In this document: positions 1-6,886 of the stretch, piece by piece
Layout: the number at the start of each line of letters is the position of its first letter
How positions within the stretch are numbered: the stretch's first letter is position 1
IMG/VR virus record: IMGVR_UViG_3300035698_002260
Span: 1 to 30,690 of that record
DNA: 30,690 nt
Reading direction: 5' to 3' (one strand)
From: a virus
The notes under the pieces: generated by a model
Databases searched by the model: none
What the model saw: only the letters and a program-made list of their open reading frames with translations
Told to the model about the DNA's origin: nothing
Program-made: the position numbers and the translations under genes

Positions 1-209
1 ATTGCAACCACTGGGGCATCAGTGCCACCAATTTGCACACCGGCCCCCCACTTATCCAGCCCGGGACGTTGGCCCATACGAAGTCGCTTCGCCAACACAT
101 CCACCGGACGAACATTGTTCATAAACTCCGACACAAGTTGTTCAGCGTCACTCAGGGCCAAGAAGTGTGATACCCCTTGGATAGGAGGGACGAATCTACG
201 CATGGTCAT
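1..209 (-). CDS. Partial late-region protein, N-terminal 69 residues, function unknown
   Basis: Reading the minus strand from the ATG at 209 gives an open frame that runs off the left edge of the window. It begins MTMRRFVPPIQGVSHFLALS. Its ATG overlaps the stop of the upstream gene (TAATG), and GAGGAA lies about ten bases upstream, so translational coupling is likely. A second ATG two codons in (203) is an alternative start. The visible part has no signal peptide, membrane segment or motif I recognise. Its place downstream of the head genes suggests a head-completion or virion protein, but that is inference from position only. Confidence 0.7.
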   Translation of the reverse strand, partial: MTMRRFVPPIQGVSHFLALSDAEQLVSEFMNNVRPVDVLAKRLRMGQRPGLDKWGAGVQIGGTDAPVVA

Positions 210-445
210 TAGTATATTTCCTCGTGCCTTGCTTCGGGTCTGGTTGTTCCTTTGCCAGCTTTCTTGTAGTTAAAGTCAAGCCAGTCCTCTTTGCTCATGT
301 GAACACCCTTCGGGCCCACAATTTTGCGGTACGCTTTCCAGCTATCCCGCACATTCTTATCATTCCACAGGGCCTCATGTCTCATCTTACGCTGTAGTAT
401 TTGCAGTACGTCCCTCTTTGGCTGTGGTATCTTAGCTTCGGGCAT
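209..445 (-). CDS. Small basic hypothetical protein in the head-gene operon
   Basis: This is a 78-residue lysine-rich protein with no recognised family. The frame is open further upstream, but I chose the ATG at 445 because a strong GGAGGGA site sits seven bases before it. The longer version would also run into the preceding gene, which ends at 447. The sequence is mostly predicted helix (RDVLQILQRKMRHEALW) with a charged C-terminus. It ends in a TAATG overlap with the next gene. The conserved order in a head operon suggests a small structural or assembly factor, without direct evidence. Confidence 0.75.
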   Translation of the reverse strand: MPEAKIPQPKRDVLQILQRKMRHEALWNDKNVRDSWKAYRKIVGPKGVHMSKEDWLDFNYKKAGKGTTRPEARHEEIY

Positions 446-446
446 G

Positions 447-722
447 TTAATCCCTCCACAGGACTTGCACAATATCACCGGAAGTCCCATTAACGTTAAT
501 CTGGTTCACATTATTGACGGGGACCTCAATGGCATCAGTTGCCAATAACTTCCAATGGGAGGTTGTAGCCGCCGCCCCAATATTCATATACGCTTGGGTG
601 CCCGACTTCTGCATTACCAAGCATGTCCGGCAGGGTTGGTCGGTTCCAGCTACACTCACGGGACCAGCACCCACCGTAATTAGCTGAATACCCATCACCC
701 CACTATTTTCACCTAAATTCAT
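447..722 (-). CDS. Small beta-rich protein, probable minor head or decoration protein
   Basis: A 91-residue protein starting at an ATG preceded by AAGGGGG. It is rich in Val, Gly, Thr and Asn with alternating hydrophobic residues (MGIQLITVGAGPVSVAG and later VNNVNQINVNGTSGDIVQV), which suggests a beta-sandwich. It has no signal peptide or membrane segment. It lies between two other small beta-rich genes in the late operon, so a virion surface or head-completion role is plausible. The family was not recognised. Confidence 0.75.
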   Translation of the reverse strand: MNLGENSGVMGIQLITVGAGPVSVAGTDQPCRTCLVMQKSGTQAYMNIGAAATTSHWKLLATDAIEVPVNNVNQINVNGTSGDIVQVLWRD

Positions 723-732
723 AATAGCCCCC

Positions 733-1104
733 TTACGCTATGTCACCCGCTGTGCTATAATCCAATGTAACCCACTCGGTGCCCTTCCACATGAACAGCA
801 TGTGTTCATCGACAGCATCCAGTGGTTCTGAACCAGCGTCAACCGCTTGGTGGTGCGTTACTGTGAGGGTACAATCCTTGGTGTTAGCATCCGATGTGAA
901 GGTAACAAGAACAGTCTGCCCAATATATGTGCCATCCGGCAGAGTCATTGCAAAATCAGCGGCAGGGTCAACAATCTCCACAGAGGAGTCAATGACCTGA
1001 CCATCGGCTGTTCTACCAGTTTTGATTGTATATGCCCCGGATACCTGTGCATTACCAAGCAAAGCCGCACTCTTTCTACTATATGCAAAATTTGCACTTC
1101 CCAT
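733..1104 (-). CDS. Beta-sandwich protein, probable capsid surface (decoration) protein
   Basis: A 123-residue protein with an AGGAG site before its ATG. The C-terminal two thirds reads as a beta-rich domain: a conserved-looking DFAMTLPDGTYIGQTVLVTF stretch, further strands, and a closing WKGTEWVTLDYS. The same layout (hydrophobic-LP, GxxxxFTF, final G-x-x-W-V) occurs in the C-terminal half of the larger protein at 1973-2827. The two probably share a surface domain. This pattern is typical of phage decoration or head-fibre domains. The assignment is by pattern and position, not by a named family match. Confidence 0.75.
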   Translation of the reverse strand: MGSANFAYSRKSAALLGNAQVSGAYTIKTGRTADGQVIDSSVEIVDPAADFAMTLPDGTYIGQTVLVTFTSDANTKDCTLTVTHHQAVDAGSEPLDAVDEHMLFMWKGTEWVTLDYSTAGDIA

Positions 1105-1122
1105 AATACTACTCCTAATTCG

Positions 1123-1899
1123 TTAAGTTAATTCATGCCCATACGCCGAGGTCATACTCGGGGGGATTTGAAATTGACGGTAAGCAAACATACTTACCCT
1201 TCCGATATTACTATCTCTTATATATCCCATAGTATTAGGGACATCCTGCTGGTCAGCTAATATGAGTTGCTGTATTAACTGTGCCGCAAGTTGTGCATGT
1301 ACACCCGACTTCTCATCTTGGTCTAACTCCGCTGAAGCTAAGCAACTTTCCAGTATCGCCTCAGATTCAAGAGCACCACCGATAAAGTAGTCCCCATCAT
1401 TCGTGGGTTTCTCCGGGATGAACATGTATGCATAATTCATCGTGTAGTCAGAATCAGGGGTGGGGTAAAATATCAAGTCCTTGCCCTGAATAGGAATGCC
1501 CGGGTCAAAGTTGCGTACCCGAACTGCGTACTCAAGGGGGTAGGAGTTAGCACCAACATTGTTTCGCTGGTCCATAATTCGGGATATGGATACAGACTGC
1601 AACTTGGGGTACTTAGCTGATTCCCCGTAAGAGGGCCTTCGCACCATCTTCTGATAATCGTCTGGTAGGGGTTGTACCCATGAGCCAGAAGACATCTGGA
1701 AGGTTGCTTCCTTCTTGAGATACTCCCAAACGTAGGTTTCCTTAGACTCCGCATTGAACGGCATAAGGAATGCCATGTACCCCCGGTACGTGAGATTCTT
1801 AACTTTGGTAAGGTTTGACCCTGTTGGGCTTGAGCCTAACCCAAGAAACTCAGACACCCTCGTGTACACATCTGAGAAACTCCATGCCATATTCGCCAT
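1123..1899 (-). CDS. Head-tail connector/adaptor protein
   Basis: A 258-residue protein. The frame is open to 2013, but the ATG at 1899 has GGGAG seven bases upstream, and the longer form would overlap the previous gene, so 1899 is preferred (MANMAWSFSD). The N-terminus is helical. The middle has the phrase KDLIFYPTPDSDYTMNYAYM, which is typical of phage adaptor proteins of the P22 gp4 / T7 gp11 type, where a strand with a YPTPD motif precedes a beta segment. The C-terminal half is helical again. Such adaptors form a ring beneath the portal and join head to tail. The position downstream of the capsid genes fits. Confidence 0.75.
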   Translation of the reverse strand: MANMAWSFSDVYTRVSEFLGLGSSPTGSNLTKVKNLTYRGYMAFLMPFNAESKETYVWEYLKKEATFQMSSGSWVQPLPDDYQKMVRRPSYGESAKYPKLQSVSISRIMDQRNNVGANSYPLEYAVRVRNFDPGIPIQGKDLIFYPTPDSDYTMNYAYMFIPEKPTNDGDYFIGGALESEAILESCLASAELDQDEKSGVHAQLAAQLIQQLILADQQDVPNTMGYIRDSNIGRVSMFAYRQFQIPPSMTSAYGHELT

Positions 1900-1972
1900 T
1901 ATAAACTCCCAAAATGGGGTGGGCCACCGGACATTTCCAGTGCGAACCCACCCCGGAGACAGCTTGAAACTA

Positions 1973-2827
1973 TTAAGGAATAACAAACAAAGCGGCGGAG
2001 GTTGCAAACGCACTCGTTACAACCCAAGATGTGCCGTTGCTGACAATGGTAATAGTCGTGCCATTGTCGTTGGTATCCCCCGGTGTAAGCGTCAGGGCCT
2101 CACCAGCGCCCAGCACGCCCGACCCATTACCAAACAGAATAAGTTCGGTACCATTGGGGTCAATCACAATAGTCTCTGCTACGACAGTTGTGAAGGTGAA
2201 GGACAATCCTTTGCAGGATGCGGCAGTCGGCAGGTCAAATTCAACCGAACCAGTTGCCCCAGTATTGTCATAGACAGAGCCAGCATCCGCAACTGTAAGG
2301 GCAACGGCTGAGTCGGCCTGAGTCTTCGTAGCCGTGGTAACAATATCACCACTTGCCCCAGTGCCAATCAGTTTAACCAGAACCAATCCTTCTGTTCCTG
2401 AACGGTCAATGGTTTCCATGGCTACTCCAATTTTACCACCGGCCTGAGGAACATTTGTTACCTCGTAGTCAGCGGCGGCGATATAGACATCATCACCGAT
2501 AGTGAAGGACTCGGTACCGCGACATGCAACAATGGCACCATTAGGTACCGCAATGTCCAACCAACGAGGACCTGTTTTGCCAGCGTATGCCGACCCGGAA
2601 ACAACACCAGCGAAGAACGGCATGTTAGCGGCCTTAGCCACTTCAACTCGGGTCCATTTGCCCGGGTTCTGGGTGCCCTCAATTGCTGATACGTCATTCA
2701 TGTTAAGCACGGAATCCTGATTGTAACACAGGGCCATACCCTCATAAATTACTGCTGTGCCTTCATAAAGCACACGTTTTAGCTTAATGCCTTGAACATT
2801 ATAGCCACCAATAAAGCTACTTTCCAT
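1973..2827 (-). CDS. Capsid decoration or head-fibre-like protein
   Basis: A 284-residue protein with AGAGG before its ATG, immediately downstream of the major capsid gene. Residues 1 to about 150 resemble the small compact domain of capsid-stabilising proteins: the stretches WTRVEVAKAANMPFFAGVV and PRWLDIAVPNGAIVACRG suggest a beta-tulip-like fold of Gly- and Val-rich strands. Residues about 165-284 form a second beta-rich domain (SVEFDLPTAASCKGLSFTFT, then TTITIVSNGTSWVVTS) that resembles the protein at 733-1104. This suggests a two-domain protein with a capsid-binding N-terminus and an exposed jelly-roll-like C-terminus. The call rests on composition, fold pattern and place after the capsid gene. 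Confidence 0.7.
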   Translation of the reverse strand: MESSFIGGYNVQGIKLKRVLYEGTAVIYEGMALCYNQDSVLNMNDVSAIEGTQNPGKWTRVEVAKAANMPFFAGVVSGSAYAGKTGPRWLDIAVPNGAIVACRGTESFTIGDDVYIAAADYEVTNVPQAGGKIGVAMETIDRSGTEGLVLVKLIGTGASGDIVTTATKTQADSAVALTVADAGSVYDNTGATGSVEFDLPTAASCKGLSFTFTTVVAETIVIDPNGTELILFGNGSGVLGAGEALTLTPGDTNDNGTTITIVSNGTSWVVTSAFATSAALFVIP

Positions 2828-2859
2828 AATACTAACCTCTTGTTAAAATGAATGATTCG

Positions 2860-2893
2860 TGCTGGGGGAGTTACGTTTTTCCTCCCACCAGCA
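2860..2893 (-). promoter_or_regulatory. Intergenic hairpin between capsid and decoration genes
   Basis: In the minus-strand RNA, TGCTGG plus GGGAG pairs with CTCCC plus CCAGCA, an 11-bp stem with one bulged base and an 11-base loop. It lies in the 113-bp gap after the major capsid gene. It is not followed by a long U run (only ATTTT further on). It could therefore be an attenuating terminator, an mRNA-stabilising end for the abundant capsid message, or an RNase III site. Confidence 0.55.
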
Positions 2894-2940
2894 TTAAAGC
2901 AACCGGGTATCCTCCCGCACTGCTACGATGAACACTACTC

Positions 2941-4038
2941 TTACTGCTGTGAAATCAGGAAACCAGCCCGTTGTCGGTTTGTGCAGTGTACCGCATAGGA
3001 TACATCGCAGTGAACCTTCAGCACATTATGCTGATTGTCCCGGGGCGTGGGTTTGCCAATTACAAAGTCATTGTCCTTCAGGACAGTGAGTTTGAACCAG
3101 TCGTGGTTGACACCATAAATCGGGTCGGTACCACGCAGTGCTGTGTCAGCAGATGCCGCCGCATCAAGTTCCTCAAGATACATCATGGGGATGCCCTTGT
3201 ACACAATAACTCCGGCATACTTGCCGAGGTCAGAACCAATCTGGTCATCACTCTTGCGAAGCAATGTCTCAAGATTAGCTACAACATTCAGGTTCGTGTA
3301 GTAACGGAAGTTACCAAAACCTGTGCTCTCATCAATCTTACCGGCTTTAGGCACGATAGGAACGATGAACTTTGTTTGCGTGGTGGCCCGGAACAGCTTG
3401 GTCAAAAGAGCGTCACCAAGTGAGCCCTCATGGTCAGCATAGTACGATGCCCAACGTGCCAAACTTGCAGACGTTGATGCAATTCCACCTACGGAATACG
3501 TGGTAGCGGACCCATCATTATAGATGCCGCTGTACGCATTCCATGCACCGGCTGAACCATCCGTGCCCAGTGACAGCCAAGAAGCAAGTCCATGGGGGTT
3601 CTTCTTATCCGAGGCACTTGTGGGGGAAAGAACCAGTGAGGACTGAATATCCTCGGCAAGTTCCCGGTACATGTTGTCCATCTTCCCCTTGAGGTAGTTG
3701 TAAACACGCACTTCATCACTCATATTCATGCCGAGTTCAACACGGTTATAAGACAGGTTCGTAGTATAGTGACTCCAATCTACCCGAATTTCCTTGTCTG
3801 TGTTTACCGTGTTGTGGGTGTCTTCTTCCCACAGCGAGATATGTTTACCGTTTCCGGTATCCTTCAGAGTGATGTAATCCTTAATCATATCACCTGAATT
3901 GCGTTCGGCCTTGTCTCCGAACCACATGTTGAACAGTTCGTAGTGACCCGTTCCAAAGGTCATGGCAAGAGCGTCTTTCTTAATACGCCACAGAGTAGCA
4001 TATCCTACATCAATTGCTTGGTCGATTGTGATTTCCAA
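2941..4038 (-). CDS. Major capsid protein
   Basis: A 365-residue protein that follows the scaffold-like gene and precedes the decoration-like gene, the usual place of the HK97-fold major capsid protein. It starts at a TTG codon (4038) with a good AAGGAG site seven bases upstream. The next in-frame ATG would delete the first 25 residues and has no comparable site. The N-terminal arm is helical, followed by strands and a long helix (NMSDEVRVYNYLKGKMDNMY). The C-terminal half contains YKGIPMMYLEELDAAA and FKLTVLKDNDFVIGKPTPR, which look like the P-domain and A-domain strands of phage capsids. No protease gene was seen nearby, so maturation by cleavage is uncertain. Confidence 0.8.
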   Translation of the reverse strand: MEITIDQAIDVGYATLWRIKKDALAMTFGTGHYELFNMWFGDKAERNSGDMIKDYITLKDTGNGKHISLWEEDTHNTVNTDKEIRVDWSHYTTNLSYNRVELGMNMSDEVRVYNYLKGKMDNMYRELAEDIQSSLVLSPTSASDKKNPHGLASWLSLGTDGSAGAWNAYSGIYNDGSATTYSVGGIASTSASLARWASYYADHEGSLGDALLTKLFRATTQTKFIVPIVPKAGKIDESTGFGNFRYYTNLNVVANLETLLRKSDDQIGSDLGKYAGVIVYKGIPMMYLEELDAAASADTALRGTDPIYGVNHDWFKLTVLKDNDFVIGKPTPRDNQHNVLKVHCDVSYAVHCTNRQRAGFLISQQ

Positions 4039-4067
4039 AATAAAACTCCTTATAAATAAATCAGCAT

Positions 4068-5171
4068 CTAATCCGTTTGGATGCCAGCTTTGCCCATCGC
4101 ATCTCGGATAACGCTTCGCTTTCTATCGTCCTCGGACTCAAACTTCTTAGCGACCTTGCGTTGTCCCGGCCTGTTGATGAACTTCTTCTTACGACTGTTG
4201 AGTTTTTCAATAATCTTAGTCTCGGCATTGTTGGATTTACTCTTGGCACCGTACCACAGCATAGCATTATCAACTGCTACTTTCGCTGTTTGGCCCAAGG
4301 CAACAAAAGACTCAAAGATGTCGTAAATCTCTGCTCGAACTTTGACAATAGGATTTTTCATGTCGAATTGTCCATTGGGTGTTAGTGGTACATTCTCCCA
4401 CTTACCCAATTCAGGATAGTCCTTTGCAGAGGCATCCAATACTTCCATGAACGTATCCGCACGTTCACGAACTTCCCTATTAACAGCGTCCGTCTCGACC
4501 GCTTTATCCTTTTCAGACAGTGCATTAACCTTGTCTACCAGCAAATTGTTGGCATCGAGGATTGGCTGTAATACCTCATCAATGATGCCTTCACCGTACT
4601 TGCTCTCAAGATTGGCCTTCTGGTCATCTGTGAAAGACACTTTCTTAATGCCCTCGGGCTTCTTCTCCGGGGTTGTCTCCTTCGTCTTTTCCACAGGTGC
4701 TACATCCTGATGGGTGTCAATTCTATCCATCAGGTTTGCCACATCATCAAGCACTGAGATGTCTGACTCAGCGTATTTTAGAATCTTCGCGTTGTCCCAC
4801 CCACGTCTACGGGCGGCAGTTACCAGACGAGCATCAACCGAATCAATGGTTAATTCGGCGTCTCCATCCGTGTCACCAGCATCACCTTCAGGTGTTTCCT
4901 CAAGGCCATCGACCCGGGTTCCCTCAACTTCTTTCTCAGCTTCCTCAGTGCCCTTTTCACTCTCCACCGGAGTATCATCTTCTTCAATATCATCATAGGG
5001 CACCTTCCTATTCCCTTTAACGAAATCAATAGTTTTGCGAATAAATCCGATTTTCTTGTCGTCATTATCCTCGAACTTATCCACTCCAATGTCTAACTGC
5101 TCATCACTTATAATATCATGTATATTATCAGTAACCAAGTTTTCGTCTGGTTCTTTAATATCTTCAGCCAT
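4068..5171 (-). CDS. Scaffold-like head assembly protein
   Basis: A 367-residue, highly charged protein immediately upstream of the capsid gene. The first about 170 residues are very acidic and low-complexity (many Asp and Glu, for example VESEKGTEEAEKEVEGT). The middle is helical and coiled-coil-like (VLQPILDANNLLVDKVNALS). The C-terminus is strongly basic (KLNSRKKKFINRPGQRKVAKK). This polarity, with an acidic helical body and a basic C-terminal capsid-binding end, is the hallmark of phage scaffolding proteins. Its start overlaps the stop of the preceding gene (TAATG), with AAAGGTAAG as ribosome site. It could instead be an internal head protein. Confidence 0.75.
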   Translation of the reverse strand: MAEDIKEPDENLVTDNIHDIISDEQLDIGVDKFEDNDDKKIGFIRKTIDFVKGNRKVPYDDIEEDDTPVESEKGTEEAEKEVEGTRVDGLEETPEGDAGDTDGDAELTIDSVDARLVTAARRRGWDNAKILKYAESDISVLDDVANLMDRIDTHQDVAPVEKTKETTPEKKPEGIKKVSFTDDQKANLESKYGEGIIDEVLQPILDANNLLVDKVNALSEKDKAVETDAVNREVRERADTFMEVLDASAKDYPELGKWENVPLTPNGQFDMKNPIVKVRAEIYDIFESFVALGQTAKVAVDNAMLWYGAKSKSNNAETKIIEKLNSRKKKFINRPGQRKVAKKFESEDDRKRSVIRDAMGKAGIQTD

Positions 5172-5440
5172 TATTTCTTACCTTTCGATTTAGTTGTTTC
5201 CGCAGTAGCCAAGGCCAACGCTTCTTCCTTTTCCGCAAGGTAATCCCCAAGGGCCTCAAATAACCCTTGACACACATCTTCCCCAGTGTCCGTGTCCATA
5301 AGTGAAATAGACGCTGTTTTAGGAACACCCTCAATAAACCGTGTTACCACCAGTTGGGGAATATCCGCTACTCCATCCACGACACCTGTACAGAAGGCGA
5401 ATGAATCACCATCTGCAAACTTCTGTTTGAATCGTTCCAT
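5171..5440 (-). CDS. Small hypothetical protein upstream of the scaffold gene
   Basis: An 89-residue protein. The frame extends to 5590, but the ATG at 5440 has a near-perfect TTAAGGAGA site, so MERFKQKFADGDSFAF is taken as the N-terminus. It is beta-rich in the middle (PQLVVTRFIEGVPKTASISL) and ends in an acidic helix with a KSKGKK tail. It overlaps the scaffold gene by TAATG. The family was not recognised. A head-assembly role is suggested only by position. Confidence 0.75.
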   Translation of the reverse strand: MERFKQKFADGDSFAFCTGVVDGVADIPQLVVTRFIEGVPKTASISLMDTDTGEDVCQGLFEALGDYLAEKEEALALATAETTKSKGKK

Positions 5441-5450
5441 TTCTGTCTCC

Positions 5451-5786
5451 TTAACTAAGTTCAGCGAGATGAGTACCCAAATACTCGTTACGCTCTTTAA
5501 TACGTTGAAGTTTCTCTTTTCGGTTGTTAATCCGCAAACGACCCTGAGCATCAAAGGAAGCACCCGGGTGCATCTTGAAGGCACTGCCATCCGCTACTTG
5601 GTCTGGGTGAACCCCCAATGTTTCAGAATATCTAACATTTGCTACCATGTCTGTATTAGGAAGGGATATACAACGCTTTCCATCCCCACTACATTCACAT
5701 GGTTGGTCCTTCTCGAAATCCTCCATGGGGGCGAACTTTTCAAAGAACTCCCCACAGGTATTACATTTATACATGTAAATTGGCAT
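5451..5786 (-). CDS. FmdB-like zinc-ribbon protein
   Basis: A 111-residue protein. It begins MPIYMYKCNTCGEFFEKFAP, which matches the start of FmdB-type zinc ribbons (MPxYxYxCxxCGxxFE). A second knuckle, CECSGDGKRC, completes a four-cysteine site within about 40 residues. The remaining 70 residues are polar with a basic helical stretch (RINNRKEKLQRIKERNEYL). The ATG overlaps the previous stop (TAATG). In phages these proteins sit in head-gene operons with no proven role; binding of zinc and possibly nucleic acid is inferred. Confidence 0.7.
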   Translation of the reverse strand: MPIYMYKCNTCGEFFEKFAPMEDFEKDQPCECSGDGKRCISLPNTDMVANVRYSETLGVHPDQVADGSAFKMHPGASFDAQGRLRINNRKEKLQRIKERNEYLGTHLAELS

Positions 5787-6022
5787 TAGTTGCTGTCCCC
5801 TTTTGCCCTAAGTTTTATTATCTCCCGTTGGAGACAATCATTGTCAAATAACAAATATGACACACAGATGCCCAAATATGACATAGCATCCTCTAATTGT
5901 GAATCAACCGAAGTATCCTTTGAACTTGCTGATATACTTTTTAGTAATCCAATTCGCTGTGGTGAAGAATGCATACGGACGATAACTTCATTAAGTTGTT
6001 TCTGCAATTCCACTTTACGCAT
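5786..6022 (-). CDS. Small helical hypothetical protein
   Basis: A 78-residue, predominantly helical protein (MRKVELQKQLNEVIVRMHSS). It contains LEDAMSYLGICVSYLLF, a hydrophobic helix too polar to call a membrane segment. It ends with a coiled-coil-like DNDCLQREIIKLRAK. It is flanked tightly on both sides: the upstream gene ends 3 bases before it, and the downstream gene overlaps its stop. The function is unknown. Confidence 0.7.
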   Translation of the reverse strand: MRKVELQKQLNEVIVRMHSSPQRIGLLKSISASSKDTSVDSQLEDAMSYLGICVSYLLFDNDCLQREIIKLRAKGDSN

Positions 6023-6024
6023 GT

Positions 6025-6393
6025 CTAAGTAGTCCCGATTACAATGTACTCAAAAACTGGTGCAACCCCCGCATCTGTATTCTTTACATATACCGTACCA
6101 GCAGGTTTGAACATAGCTAACTCCCCCTCGGCCACGAGTACATCCACATCAAATGCGGAATCGAAGTCACAGTCAATAGAGAGATTTCCAGTAACCGCAT
6201 ATACCAGCAAATACTCCACGGTGGCTACATCACCAAGGTCCAACGCCTCATCCGAATCAGCTGTGCCCAGCGTTCTCCTCATCTGTGTAACAGTCGTTGG
6301 GGTTGTAGTCGTGTTAAAGAACTTTCGGAATGACAAGTCAGAGGAAAGTCCATCGACTTTCAAAAGTGCTGTAATGTTAGCGAGTATCGACAT
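6025..6393 (-). CDS. Hypothetical beta-rich protein of the head operon
   Basis: A 122-residue protein. The open frame begins at 6519, but the ATG at 6393 has GGGGGA five bases upstream (inside the end of the preceding gene) and gives the sensible N-terminus MSILANITALLKVDGLSSDL. The C-terminal part alternates strands (VATVEYLLVYAVTGNLSIDC and GTVYVKNTDAGVAPVFEYIV). It resembles small phage virion proteins of the tail-completion or decoration kind. The family was not recognised. It overlaps the upstream gene by 17 bases. Confidence 0.65.
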   Translation of the reverse strand: MSILANITALLKVDGLSSDLSFRKFFNTTTTPTTVTQMRRTLGTADSDEALDLGDVATVEYLLVYAVTGNLSIDCDFDSAFDVDVLVAEGELAMFKPAGTVYVKNTDAGVAPVFEYIVIGTT

Positions 6394-6886
6394 TGGTATC
6401 CCCCATCGAAATAAAACGGTCTGCAAGCCGGTCAGCAATGACACAAGCAATCGTGTATAGTTTGTCCGGGTGCATTTTATAGTTAAGAATCTCCGGCAAC
6501 CACTGACATAGAACGGCATAGAATACGGCCTCTGAGCAGAAGAAGGCGGTCACATCATCACGGCCAGTTATAGCACATCCTATGGCCCCACGCATATCAT
6601 ACTTTATTCCCATGGAGGCGAGCATCTCACATCGCATCTCAATGGCATCATATTCCTCATCGGTCACGAGAAGAACAACCTCAACCCACCGTTCCGGGTG
6701 TGAATATTTAATCTCGGCGAACCGAACACCATTCTCTGCACCCCACTTCTGTGTGGACGACCATGACCATCCATTTTCAAACAGGGCTTCTACGTGTGTC
6801 TTCTTTGAAACAATACCGATAACCTTGTCAGTTTTGTCAGCCCAAGGCCCCGTGCCATCGTGAAATTTAAGTACAATCTTACGCAT
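6377..6886 (-). CDS. Permuted papain-like (NlpC/P60, YiiX-type) hydrolase
   Basis: A 169-residue protein that I start at the ATG at 6886, because GGGAAGAAG precedes it. A start 18 bases earlier is possible but lies inside that site. Visible motifs are KKTHVEALF (His31, Glu33), then a stretch ending in Trp before strand VEVVLLV, and FFCSEAVFY (Cys117) near the C-terminus. That order, His first and Cys last within YxCSE-like context, is the permuted papain-like arrangement of YiiX/NlpC-P60 enzymes, which act as peptidases or amidases. It lies between portal and head genes, so it might process murein during entry or a head protein. It overlaps the portal stop by 8 bases. Confidence 0.6.
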   Translation of the reverse strand: MRKIVLKFHDGTGPWADKTDKVIGIVSKKTHVEALFENGWSWSSTQKWGAENGVRFAEIKYSHPERWVEVVLLVTDEEYDAIEMRCEMLASMGIKYDMRGAIGCAITGRDDVTAFFCSEAVFYAVLCQWLPEILNYKMHPDKLYTIACVIADRLADRFISMGDTNVDTR

